Assembly: GCA_963667855.2 (NCBI GenBank)
Contig: CAXXKI010000032.1
Coordinates: 1-64,000 of the forward strand
Direction of reading: 5' to 3'
DNA length: 64,000 nucleotides
DNA from: G963667855 sp963667855
Lineage (GTDB): Bacteria; Planctomycetota; Phycisphaerae; UBA1845
The notes beneath the pieces are model-generated. The model saw nothing but the letters and a program-made list of their open reading frames with translations, was not told where the DNA came from and ran no database searches. Numbering within the stretch: position 1 is the stretch's first letter; every line of letters begins with the position of its first letter. Both the position numbers and the translations under genes were made by a program. Shown piece by piece: positions 9,955 to 18,242 of this stretch.

Positions 9955-10873
9955 GTGAATAAGAATTTCGCTGACCGTTTAATCGAGGCCGTCGACCAGA
10001 AAGGTACTCCCGCTTGCGGTTGGATTCCGATCCGGTGTGGGAGCATCTCCCTGAGAGCTTTCGGGATTTATACATGGAAGATCAGGCGGCGGGAATCCTG
10101 GATTTTGGAAAGCGGGTAATGGAGGTTGTCGCTCCGTTTGTCGGCGTAGTGAAGATCAACATCGCTTTCTTTGAGCCTTATCGTGGACCCGGTGTCGATG
10201 CCTACTTCAAGCTGGTCGAATACGCCCGTAACCTGGGGCTGGTGGTTATAGGCGACGTCAAGCGGGGGGATATCGGTCACACGAGTACGTGTTATGCCAA
10301 AGCTCAACTCTCGGACAACGGTGTTGAGCTCTCCGCGCCTGATGCGGTAACGCTAAACGCGTATTTCGGTATAGACGGCATTCAGCCGTTTCTGGATATA
10401 GCGGCGAGTGAGCAGAAGGGGATGTTCATCCTCGTGCATACGAGTAACAAGTCGGCCGGCCAGGTACAGCATTTACCAATAACCGATGGAAAGACCGTGA
10501 CGGAAAAAAGTGGCTATGCTGGTTAACGAGTGGGCGCATGGTGAGGGGGATGATCGGGACCAGCGGTTACAGTAGCGTAGGGGCTGTCGTCGCTCCAGGT
10601 GAGGTTGAGCGGGCGAAAACGCTTCGCGCTCTGCTTCCGGATTCGGTTTTTCTGGTTCCCGGGTTCGGGGCTCAGGGGCGGTCGGTGGAGCAGGTGGCCG
10701 CCTGTTTTTAAGAACGATGGGAAAGGGGCGATTGTCAACTCATCCCGCGGAATAACCTTTGCCTATGAGCAGGAATGTTACGCCGATCTAGTGTCCCCAC
10801 GGTTGGGAAAAAATCGGTTGAGCATGCCTGCCGGGATTTCGTTGAAGCGTTGCGGCAGATTAATCCTTCCTGA
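9955..10873 (+). pseudogene. pyrF: orotidine-5'-phosphate decarboxylase, frameshifted
   Basis: PyrF makes UMP from OMP, the last step of de novo pyrimidine synthesis. This is the long form of about 300 residues. From GTG 9955 the protein begins NKNFADRLIEAVDQKGTPAC; after a slip at about 10015 the frame gives LDSDPVWEHLPESF. The substrate and catalytic region KINIAFFEPY and GDVKRGDIG (catalytic Lys/Asp) follows, and later frames give RGMIGTSGYSSVGAVVAPG and AIVNSSRGITFAYE. The stop is TGA 10871-10873. Slips at about 10015, 10510 and 10810 (an AAAAAA run) look like base-calling indels. murD follows after 13 bases. Confidence 0.88.
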
Positions 10874-10886
10874 TCATGGGGGATAA

Positions 10887-12270
10887 GTGATGTGTATGGA
10901 ATTTCCCTCTGATGTCTCTGACGAGCAATTGCGTGGTATGCGAGTGGTGGTGATGGGGCTGGGCCGCTTCGGTGGAGGAGTTGGTGTAACCAGGTTTCTG
11001 GCCGACAAGGGGGCTGATGTGCTGGTTACGGATCTGGCCGACGAGAGCACGCTGGCCGATTCGATCAGAAAAACTGGGCAATATCCAGGTAGAATTCCGT
11101 TTCGGTGAGCATTTAGAGAGTGATCTTGATGGTGCCGACCTGCTGGTCGTGAGTCCGGCGGTGAACCGGCAGACAAACGCTTTCTGCAAAGCTGCCAGGT
11201 TACGTAAAATACCCTGGACTACGGAGGTGAACCTCTTTCTTGCCCGGTGTCCGGGGCGGATACTTGCGGTCACCGGGTCGATTGGTAAAAGCACTACATG
11301 TGCCATGCTGCATGCGATTCTGAGTTCGGCGGACGCCGCGGCATCCGGCGGGTTTGGTAAGGCTTTTCTGGGTGGCAACATCGGGCGGTCACTTTTACAG
11401 CAGTTGGACGAAATATCCGCTGACGATGTGGTGGTTCTTGAGCTTTCCAGTTTCCAGCTGGATGCGGCGGAGGGGATCGGTTTTCGCTCCAGCGGTGGCA
11501 GGTATAACCAATGTTCGTCCGCACCATCTGGAGCGGCACGGTTGATTTCGAGTCGTATTTCAATGCCAAGCTCAACTTGATCAGGGAGCAAGCCGCGGGT
11601 AATGCGGTGGTCGTCGCTACGGATGACTGTGCCGTTGTAAATCGAATTCGGGAGATAGCCGATTCTCGCGAGTTGGTATTTCACGACGCGGTTTATCGAG
11701 GGCAGTCGTATGAACTGAAGGTTCCGGGAAAACACAACCAGGCCTAACGCTCACATGGCGGTCATTATGGCCACCGCTCTGGGCGTCTCGCCTGAGATAG
11801 CCGGAAAAAGCCGTTTCGGAGTATTCCGGTTTGCCACATCGGCTTGAGTTCGTACGCGAATTGGGCGGCGTAAGCTACTTTAATGATTCCAAGTCTACCT
11901 CTGCTGAAGCGGTGATTACCGCGGTGCAGGCTTTCGAGCAGAAAATGGTTCTTCTTTTTGCGGTGGTAAGGATATCGGAGAAGAACTTGACCGTATTACT
12001 GACGCTCCATGGACAAAGGTCTCTTCAGTAATCTGTTTTGGAGACGCGGGGGAACGACTGGGGCGGTTAATACAGGACTCTGTAACGTCGGATTTAATGA
12101 ATCGAGTGCACACGGCGTCTGATCTGGTGCGGGCGGCCGAGGTGGCAAGAGAGGTTTCCAGTCCGGGCGAAGTCGTGGTTCTATCGCCGGGCTGTCCCAG
12201 TTACGACGCTTTTACCAATTACGAGCAGCGGGGCGAAGTCTTCTCCTCGACTGTTAACAGCTGGTCCTGA
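10887..12270 (+). pseudogene. murD: UDP-N-acetylmuramoylalanine-D-glutamate ligase, frameshifted
   Basis: MurD adds D-glutamate to UDP-MurNAc-L-Ala in peptidoglycan synthesis. Visible parts: N-terminal Rossmann region VMGLGRFGGGVGVTRFL, P-loop VTGSIGKSTT (usual form GTNGKSTT), ELSSFQLD, NVRPHHLERHG, YFNDSKSTS and the C-terminal PGCPSYDAFTNYEQRGE, ending at TGA 12268-12270. GTG 10887 or ATG 10890 can start the protein. At least five frame changes interrupt an otherwise normal-length protein. It follows pyrF closely and probably shares its transcript. Confidence 0.9.
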
Positions 12271-12526
12271 ACGGTAGCAAAATCGGCAGCAATTGCCGAT
12301 CGACCTGCGCAGATTGCGCGTTGGGGTTTTATTTTCAAATCATCCAGATACTCGTCTTAAAAAATATAGGTAATTCGTAAGTAGCTGCTGAATAAGCAGT
12401 TACGTGTCCTTGGCGGTAGCCTTCAAGGGGGTTCTGGCACACTTTGCGCTCACTTTGGCACAGTCAGTGTCAATAGGGATGTCGGTTGCGGAGTAGGTTC
12501 TCCGGTTCAGCCAGGGAGATTTTGAG
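12271..12526. promoter_or_regulatory. murD-flagellar intergenic region with candidate sigma-54 promoter
   Basis: Two short hairpins follow murD: ATCGGCA/TGCCGAT near 12286, and GCGCA/TGCGC before a T-rich stretch, possibly terminating murD. At 12435-12450, TGGCACACTTTGCGCT has the invariant GG-N10-GC of sigma-54 promoters and a perfect TGGCAC -24 box, but a poor -12 box (GCGC instead of TTGC). It lies about 77 bases upstream of the first small flagellar-operon frame. Confidence 0.35.
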
Positions 12527-12724
12527 ATGGTTTGTAATCGATACGCCAGAGAGTACTCAGATACAGCTGACAAGACAGCAGGTGTTTCAAGTCTGACCGA
12601 TTTGGCCTCGTTGGGAAAAAAAATCCTCCTGGCAACTCAACTGGCCGTGGAAGAGCACAAGGCTTGTGATGCTGCCGTGGCGGAGTTTGGGATTTCAGTT
12701 AGCAGCGAAAGGTTTGCACAGTGA
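12527..12724 (+). CDS. small protein at the head of the flagellar operon
   Basis: Sixty-five residues, unrecognised, predicted largely helical (SLTDLASLGKKILLATQLAV) with no export signal. Its TGA overlaps the GTG of flgF by four bases (GTGA), a typical coupled arrangement, and a GGGAG precedes its ATG. The coupling supports a real gene; by context it may be a flagellar accessory protein, but no function can be read from it. Confidence 0.55.
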   Translation: MVCNRYAREYSDTADKTAGVSSLTDLASLGKKILLATQLAVEEHKACDAAVAEFGISVSSERFAQ

Positions 12725-13491
12725 CGTACGGATTATGGCTATCTGCGGGCGGGCTTCAGGTGAATGAGTACCGCCAGACTCTATCAGCCAACAACATGGC
12801 CAATCTGGATACCGCCGGGTTTAAGAATGATCTGGCTCTTATCCACGAGCGTCGTGTGGAGAGTGCTGTAGATGGGATGCAGATGCCGTATGCCCATGGT
12901 TTGCTGGATTCCATGACCGGTGGAAGTTGGGTACGGCCTACCTTTACGAATATGGAGCAGGGCGGTTTTGAAGAGACTGGCCGATCGATGGACGTAGCTA
13001 TCGACGGTAAGGGATTTTTTGCAGTACAGGATGGTTCCGAAACACGCTACACCCGGGATGGTCGTTTTGCTTTGAATCCGGCAAGAGAATTGGTTCTTGC
13101 GGCCGGAGACGGACGTTACAAAGTCCTGGACGCTGACGGTTCACCGATAACTCTCGGAAGTCCTGCCTTGGGGCAAGTAAACATTGGTGGAGACGGAACC
13201 ATTACCCAGGGGGACACGGTTGTGGCCAGGCTGGGTGTTACCGATTTTGAAAACTACCAGAATCTGCGGAAGGTCGGAAATAGCGTTTTTCAGAATGTCG
13301 GCAACGAGAGTGGGGATCCGGCGACGGCAAGGATTCGTGGTGGTTTTATCGAGCGGTCCACGGTCGATCCGGTTACGGCTCTTACCAATATGATCGAAGT
13401 CAGCCGGGCATACGAATTAAACGCGAAAATGATTACTTTACAGGACGAAACGCTGTCACAGGCGGTGACACGGGTCGGCCGGGTAGCATAA
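12721..13491 (+). CDS. flgF: flagellar basal-body rod protein FlgF
   Basis: Proximal-rod component, 256 residues. The N-terminus has the rod/hook signature (LQVNEYRQTLSANNMANLDT, followed by AGFKND) and the C-terminus the partner heptad segment (NMIEVSRAYELNAKMITLQD) that packs with it. The middle VAIDGKGFFAVQDG is shared by FlgE/F/G. GTG start coupled to the upstream small gene; flgG follows after 15 bases. FlgF rather than FlgG because of its shorter N-terminal half and its place immediately before a canonical flgG. Confidence 0.93.
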   Translation: MTYGLWLSAGGLQVNEYRQTLSANNMANLDTAGFKNDLALIHERRVESAVDGMQMPYAHGLLDSMTGGSWVRPTFTNMEQGGFEETGRSMDVAIDGKGFFAVQDGSETRYTRDGRFALNPARELVLAAGDGRYKVLDADGSPITLGSPALGQVNIGGDGTITQGDTVVARLGVTDFENYQNLRKVGNSVFQNVGNESGDPATARIRGGFIERSTVDPVTALTNMIEVSRAYELNAKMITLQDETLSQAVTRVGRVA

Positions 13492-13506
13492 GGGAGCAGG
13501 CGATAA

Positions 13507-14313
13507 ATGGCGATTATGGCACTACATTCAGCCGCTTCGGGCATGAAAGCCCTGGATACCAAGCTGGACGTTACCGCGAATAACCTGGCGAATATCAACA
13601 CTGCTGGTTTCAAACGCAGCCGGGTTAATTTCGAGGATCTGCTTTATCAAACCAGGCGGGAACCGGGACTTCCCAATGTCGATGAAGAGCCGATTCCTCA
13701 CGGTATTCAGGTTGGCTTGGGTGTTCGAGTGTCAGGCACGCAGTTGAACATGGAAGAAGGTGCTGTAGATCCGACCGATCGCCCGTTGGACATGCTGATT
13801 GAGGGACCTGGTTTTTTCCAGGTGCGTACTAATTACGATGGCGGTCCCGTCGTTGCCTACACGCGAGCGGGTAATTTCACCATTAATTCTGAAGGTTCCC
13901 TGGTTTTAGGCAGTTCAAGTGGTCCGGTTATGGAACCGGCGATCACTATTCCAGAAGACGCAACTGAGGTTGCGATTGGCCGCAACGGTGAAGTTCGTGT
14001 AAGGCAGCCGGGGCAGGCCAATCTTACCCAGATCGGCAACATAGAATTAGCCCGTTTTGTTAATCCCGAAGGTCTCAAGCAGATTGGCGGAAACATGTAT
14101 CTGGAGACGGATGCATCCGGTACGCCGATCACCGGCGAGCCGCAGCAGGACGGTTTGGGAGCTATTGCTCAAGGGCAACTGGAAATGAGCAACGTCGATC
14201 CGGTTCGGGAACTGATTTCCCTGATTACCACGCAGAGAGCGTTCGAAATGAACAGTCAATCGGTACAAAGTGCGGAACAGGCTTTGCAGGTTGTCTCCAA
14301 TTTAAGGCGTTAA
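13507..14313 (+). CDS. flgG: flagellar distal-rod protein FlgG
   Basis: Distal-rod protein of 268 residues, the usual FlgG length. The N-terminus (MAIMALHSAASGMKALDTKL, then VTANNLANINTAGFKRSR) and C-terminus (LISLITTQRAFEMNSQSV) are canonical, and the central LIEGPGFFQV is the shared rod/hook core. A purine-rich AGGGAGCAGG precedes the ATG. Intact and in the standard order after flgF. Confidence 0.96.
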   Translation: MAIMALHSAASGMKALDTKLDVTANNLANINTAGFKRSRVNFEDLLYQTRREPGLPNVDEEPIPHGIQVGLGVRVSGTQLNMEEGAVDPTDRPLDMLIEGPGFFQVRTNYDGGPVVAYTRAGNFTINSEGSLVLGSSSGPVMEPAITIPEDATEVAIGRNGEVRVRQPGQANLTQIGNIELARFVNPEGLKQIGGNMYLETDASGTPITGEPQQDGLGAIAQGQLEMSNVDPVRELISLITTQRAFEMNSQSVQSAEQALQVVSNLRR

Positions 14314-14396
14314 TGAGAGTTAAGCTGAAAAGCAACTGATATTGGTTAAGGAAATACCAAGAGAATAACGAAGCTTTAAACTCGCAGGATGCAGAT

Positions 14397-15485
14397 ATGA
14401 ATCGCAAGGATTGCGACAATTCAATGAAACCAAGGCGTCGGTGGAACGTAATGCACGCAGCAGTATTTGCCTCACTGATTTGTGCGGGGAACGCCTGGGG
14501 CGGTTCCATTTCGCTCTGGCGCGAAGCGGTGGTTACGGGAGACTCGGTCAAGGTGTCCGATGTCTGCCAGCTGCAGGGCTTCAGCGGCGAAACGGCTAAA
14601 ACCTACGGTGATATTATCGTAACCGATTCCCCTATTCCCGGCGGATCGGTAATTGTCTCTATCGATCAGCTCAGAGGGGCACTTCGCGGTGACAATGTAA
14701 ACCTGGCGACGGTTATTCTTCGTGGCGCGACTTCCTGCGATGTCAGCAGGCCGGAAAGAATCGCCGCTAAGGAAAAAGTCGAAGTAGAAACGAAAACAGT
14801 TCGGACTGGCGGCGCCGTTCGCACACTTCGCAATGTTATCGAAGAGTACCTTGCGGACGAATTCGCCCAGGAGGGTGGTACTGCTCGGGTCCAGTTCGGC
14901 CGGGCGTCGGATTCTTTGCTCGATTTACGTGAGCGAGATTACGAATTTGAAATCACCCGGACGTCGGGTAAGAAACTCGGTTTGATCGGGCTGGAAGTTG
15001 CTGTTCTTGCCGATGGCGAAGAGGTGCAATCGGTACCGGTAATGGCCAATGTAAGTTTTACCAAGACAGTTGTTGTTGCCGCCCGTTCAGTAAACTCCGG
15101 GGCGATTATTTCCGATGAGGACGTCAAAGCCGTTCAACGAAGTTTCACGCGGCTCGATGAGGTGGGTATGAGCGATCTGAACGCGGCCATCGGGCAGCGA
15201 GCCAAGCGATACATCCCCTTTGGAAAAATGATAATGAACCGCGATCTGGAGACGGTTCCGCTGGTCAAGCGTGGGCAAGTGGTTGAAGTCCATTCCGGCT
15301 CCGGTGGAGTCGTGGTGGTTACTGCGGCCAAGTCTCTGTCGGACGGGGCTTATGGCGATGTGATCGAACTCCGGACTAACGATCGTGGACCTGAAAAATT
15401 CAACGCGGTGGTCACCGGTACGGGACAGGCGACCGTGTTGATTGGACAAGTGGGTATTAATGGTCTGGCAATGGCGGGTAACTGA
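14397..15485 (+). CDS. flgA: flagellar P-ring assembly chaperone FlgA
   Basis: Periplasmic chaperone needed to polymerise FlgI into the P ring. The 362 residues begin with a basic stretch and a hydrophobic signal (AAVFASLICAGNAWGG) and end in an SAF-like domain (VNSGAIISDEDVKAVQ, GQRAKRYIPFGKMI) followed by the ChapFlgA core GQVVEVHSGSGGVVV. It is longer than enteric FlgA (about 220 residues) because of an N-terminal extension. Its TGA overlaps the flgH ATG. Confidence 0.88.
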   Translation: MNRKDCDNSMKPRRRWNVMHAAVFASLICAGNAWGGSISLWREAVVTGDSVKVSDVCQLQGFSGETAKTYGDIIVTDSPIPGGSVIVSIDQLRGALRGDNVNLATVILRGATSCDVSRPERIAAKEKVEVETKTVRTGGAVRTLRNVIEEYLADEFAQEGGTARVQFGRASDSLLDLRERDYEFEITRTSGKKLGLIGLEVAVLADGEEVQSVPVMANVSFTKTVVVAARSVNSGAIISDEDVKAVQRSFTRLDEVGMSDLNAAIGQRAKRYIPFGKMIMNRDLETVPLVKRGQVVEVHSGSGGVVVVTAAKSLSDGAYGDVIELRTNDRGPEKFNAVVTGTGQATVLIGQVGINGLAMAGN

Positions 15486-16177
15486 TGCGTAAATTAGCAA
15501 TTATATTATTGATACTTGTGATTAGTTCGCCGGTTCTGGGGCAGAGCTCCTCCATAGGCAAACAGTTTGCCGACAGCAGGCCGGATAAACCCACCAGGGA
15601 GACTCCGACCGCTACCGGCAATACGGTAATAGAGAAGACTTCGCTGATTGCCGTGAAGGAAAGGGAACCGAAGAAATTCAAGGTAAATGACCTGATTACG
15701 ATTATTGTCAGGGAAACGACCAAGTACGAGGCCGACGCCAAGTCGGATGCCAAGCGGCAGGCGGATTTCTCAAGCGAGCTGGACGCGTTTGTGAAACTGA
15801 CCGGAAGCGGTATCGGGGCGGCGGCTTTTCGGCGTGGAAAACCCAATATAGACTTCAAAGCCGACGTCAATAAAAAGAACGATGCCGAAACCGAGCGTGA
15901 GGACAAACTGACCACCCGGGTAACCGCGGTGATCATTGATGTCAAACCCAACGGTAACCTGGTATTCGAGGCACGGAAACAGGTCGCTCACGATGACGAA
16001 GTGCATCTGACAAAGCTTACCGGTACCTGTCGTGGCGTCGACGTTACACCGGACAACAGCGTACTCAGTACCCAGATTGCGGATCTGAAAATAGATATTA
16101 CCACCAAGGGAAGTCTGCGTAACGCCACGCGTTCCGGTTGGCTTGCTCCCATCTACGATTGGATCAGACCACTGTGA
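15485..16177 (+). CDS. flgH: flagellar L-ring protein FlgH, apparently without lipobox
   Basis: L-ring subunit of the outer membrane, 230 residues. Family signatures are FKVNDLITIIVRETTKYEADA, shortened here, and the C-terminal NLVFEARKQV, with ending TTKGSLRNATRSGWLAPIYD. It has a signal peptide (MRKLAIILLILVISSPVLGQ) but no cysteine in the first 35 residues, so the lipid anchor of enteric FlgH is absent. The start overlaps flgA and flgI follows after 8 bases. Confidence 0.92.
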   Translation: MRKLAIILLILVISSPVLGQSSSIGKQFADSRPDKPTRETPTATGNTVIEKTSLIAVKEREPKKFKVNDLITIIVRETTKYEADAKSDAKRQADFSSELDAFVKLTGSGIGAAAFRRGKPNIDFKADVNKKNDAETEREDKLTTRVTAVIIDVKPNGNLVFEARKQVAHDDEVHLTKLTGTCRGVDVTPDNSVLSTQIADLKIDITTKGSLRNATRSGWLAPIYDWIRPL

Positions 16178-16185
16178 GGAATCAA

Positions 16186-17319
16186 ATGCTACTTAGAAAG
16201 AACACAATCGCAGCACTTACCGTGGCCATAGTCGTATTGTTCGCCGCTCAAGCCGCAGACGCCATTGGTGTTCGTGCCAGAGTCGGTGACGTGACCAAGG
16301 TTAAAGGTCAGCGTACCAACAAGCTGATCGGCATGGGACTGGTTATCGGTTTGAATGGTACCGGCGATGGTGATGAGTATCTTCCGAGTATGCGTCCGCT
16401 GGCCGCGGCGCTTAAGAATTTTTCCAATCCGGTTTCTTCCATAGAGGAACTGGGCGGGAGTAAGAATGTGGCTATCGTGATGTTGGAGGCCACGTTGCCG
16501 GAATTCGGTGTACGCGAGGGCGGAACAGTTGATGTCCAGGTCAGCACCTTCGGTTCGGCAAAAAGCCTGAAAGGCGGGCGACTGTTAATAACTCCGCTTC
16601 TCTACCACGACCAGGCCATTGAGAAAGTATTCGCGTTTGCTTCCGGTCCCATTCAGATCAAGGGTGAGGAAGAACCCACCGTTGGTTTCATAAACAATGG
16701 AGCCACCCTGGAAGAGGATGTTCTGCTGCATACTCTGGCAACCGGGCGGGAACTGCCCTTCGGATCCAGTTGGATCGAACCCGATCGGAAATACGTAACG
16801 TTGGTTGTTGAAAATTCACACGCCAGTTGGGCAATGGTTCACGAAATAGCCACCAACATTAATACCGAGCTTTCGCTTACTGCGGATGTTGAACAGGTTG
16901 CCCTGGCGGTCGATCCGAAAAACATCGTGGTCATGGTTCCGGAAGGTCAGGATGTGGCCTCCTGGATACGCGAAATCGAACGAGTGGTTCTTCTGGTACC
17001 TGAAGCGGGTGCCAGGGTAATCGTCGATCGCACCAGTGGAACCATAGTGGTTTCGGGGGATGCTAGAATTTCACCGGTAATAATTTCCCAGAAGGGTTTG
17101 ACCGTAACTGTTGCCGCTCAGGACGACGCGGATATGGCGAGTATCCCAACTCCGCAGTCGTTTGTGAAGATAGATCCCAGCCGGGCCAGCGACGCTCATG
17201 TGGGAGATTTGTTGGAAGCATTAAAGCCTTTGAATGTGCCGATCAATGATCGTATTGAAATTCTTACCAAGATACATCGTCTCGGCAAGTTGCACGCGGA
17301 ATTGATTTTCGAGGACTAG
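16186..17319 (+). CDS. flgI: flagellar P-ring protein FlgI
   Basis: P-ring subunit in the periplasm, 377 residues from ATG 16186, which has GAGGA a few bases upstream; a longer in-frame start at 16138 would lie inside flgH and is rejected. Signal peptide AALTVAIVVLFAAQAADA is followed by the mature FlgI opening VRARVGDVTKVKGQRTNKLI and GLVIGLNGTGDGDEY. The C-terminal GDLLEALKPLNVPINDRIEI is also diagnostic. Confidence 0.96.
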   Translation: MLLRKNTIAALTVAIVVLFAAQAADAIGVRARVGDVTKVKGQRTNKLIGMGLVIGLNGTGDGDEYLPSMRPLAAALKNFSNPVSSIEELGGSKNVAIVMLEATLPEFGVREGGTVDVQVSTFGSAKSLKGGRLLITPLLYHDQAIEKVFAFASGPIQIKGEEEPTVGFINNGATLEEDVLLHTLATGRELPFGSSWIEPDRKYVTLVVENSHASWAMVHEIATNINTELSLTADVEQVALAVDPKNIVVMVPEGQDVASWIREIERVVLLVPEAGARVIVDRTSGTIVVSGDARISPVIISQKGLTVTVAAQDDADMASIPTPQSFVKIDPSRASDAHVGDLLEALKPLNVPINDRIEILTKIHRLGKLHAELIFED

Positions 17320-17324
17320 TAACC

Positions 17325-17711
17325 GTGATCGCTCTTCAGGAAACAACAACTCAAGCGACCGGTCTTCAGGAAAAGCCCGAGAACGGAAAGTCACGTTTAC
17401 GTGAAGTTGCCGACCAGGTAGTAGGCCAGATTTTCTACGGAACGATGCTTCGCCAGATGAGAAAAAGCGCGTTTAAAGGCAAGTACGGACACGGCGGACG
17501 GGGCGAAGAGGTGTTCCAGGCTCAGTTACATGATGTACTGGCAACAAGAGCCGGTGGAGCAAGGGGAAACAGTGTTACGGAAGCTATTGTAGGCAGGTAT
17601 CAGAAAGCCGCGGACGCAATGGCGGCTTATAGGGAAAATCAGCGGGAAGCTATGCGGACTTTGCAGCAGGAGTTGCTCAGCCAGCAGGATTCCGTGGAGG
17701 AGATACAGTAA
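17325..17711 (+). CDS. flgJ: rod-binding protein, FlgJ N-terminal type
   Basis: The 128 residues correspond to the rod-cap half of FlgJ only (VADQVVGQIFYGTMLRQMRK, GRGEEVFQAQLHDVLA). The muramidase domain of proteobacterial FlgJ is absent, as is common outside that group, so another enzyme must open peptidoglycan. It starts at GTG 17325, five bases after flgI, and runs directly into flgN. Confidence 0.8.
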   Translation: MIALQETTTQATGLQEKPENGKSRLREVADQVVGQIFYGTMLRQMRKSAFKGKYGHGGRGEEVFQAQLHDVLATRAGGARGNSVTEAIVGRYQKAADAMAAYRENQREAMRTLQQELLSQQDSVEEIQ

Positions 17712-18236
17712 GTGGCACAGCAAACGCAACATTCCCGGCAGGTGGAAACTCTGGTCAATCTCCTCAACGAGATCGCCGACACGCATGAGGAACTTCTCGC
17801 GGCAATCCAGAAGAAGATCGATGCGATGAGAACCGCCAACGAATCGAAAATCAAGGCGGCTGTTGAAAAAGAGCGGCTTCTGGTTTTGAAAATCGAGGAA
17901 CGGGAAGGACTTCGCCGGCAGTTGACCGAAAACATCGCTCGCGGATATGGAATTGGCCAATCCACCGCCCGTCGCCTCAGTGCCGCTCAGCTTGCCAACC
18001 GTATAGGTGGCGTGGGAGCTGACGCGATTGATAACGTGGCCAAACGTTTAAAAACGCTTACCGGACAGATTTCCCAATGCAATCACAAGGCCCAGGTCAT
18101 ATCGCAGAATATTCTGCGGCACATGAGATACGTTTTCTCCGCCATGACCCTGGCCGAGGGAAATCCTAATGGTTATTCCCGTATGGGTAGTGTACTCGGT
18201 GGAACCGAGAACAGGATATTCGACGCAATTGGATAA
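17712..18236 (+). CDS. flgN: flagellar export chaperone FlgN
   Basis: A 174-residue helical protein (ETLVNLLNEIADTHEELLAA, then a long charged coiled-coil region). FlgN holds unfolded FlgK and FlgL before export. GTG start at 17712, immediately after the flgJ-like stop and seven bases before flgK, exactly where its client genes begin. Sequence conservation in this family is weak, so position carries much of the call. Confidence 0.82.
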   Translation: MAQQTQHSRQVETLVNLLNEIADTHEELLAAIQKKIDAMRTANESKIKAAVEKERLLVLKIEEREGLRRQLTENIARGYGIGQSTARRLSAAQLANRIGGVGADAIDNVAKRLKTLTGQISQCNHKAQVISQNILRHMRYVFSAMTLAEGNPNGYSRMGSVLGGTENRIFDAIG

Positions 18237-18242
18237 ATCGCT

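Noticed and set aside
10860..11735. 291-codon minus-strand open frame
   Set aside because: Lies entirely antisense to murD, whose motifs are clear on the plus strand; the product has no recognisable features.
12457..12472. Second TGGCAC as a sigma-54 element
   Set aside because: The base pair ten positions after GG is GT, not GC, so the invariant spacing fails.
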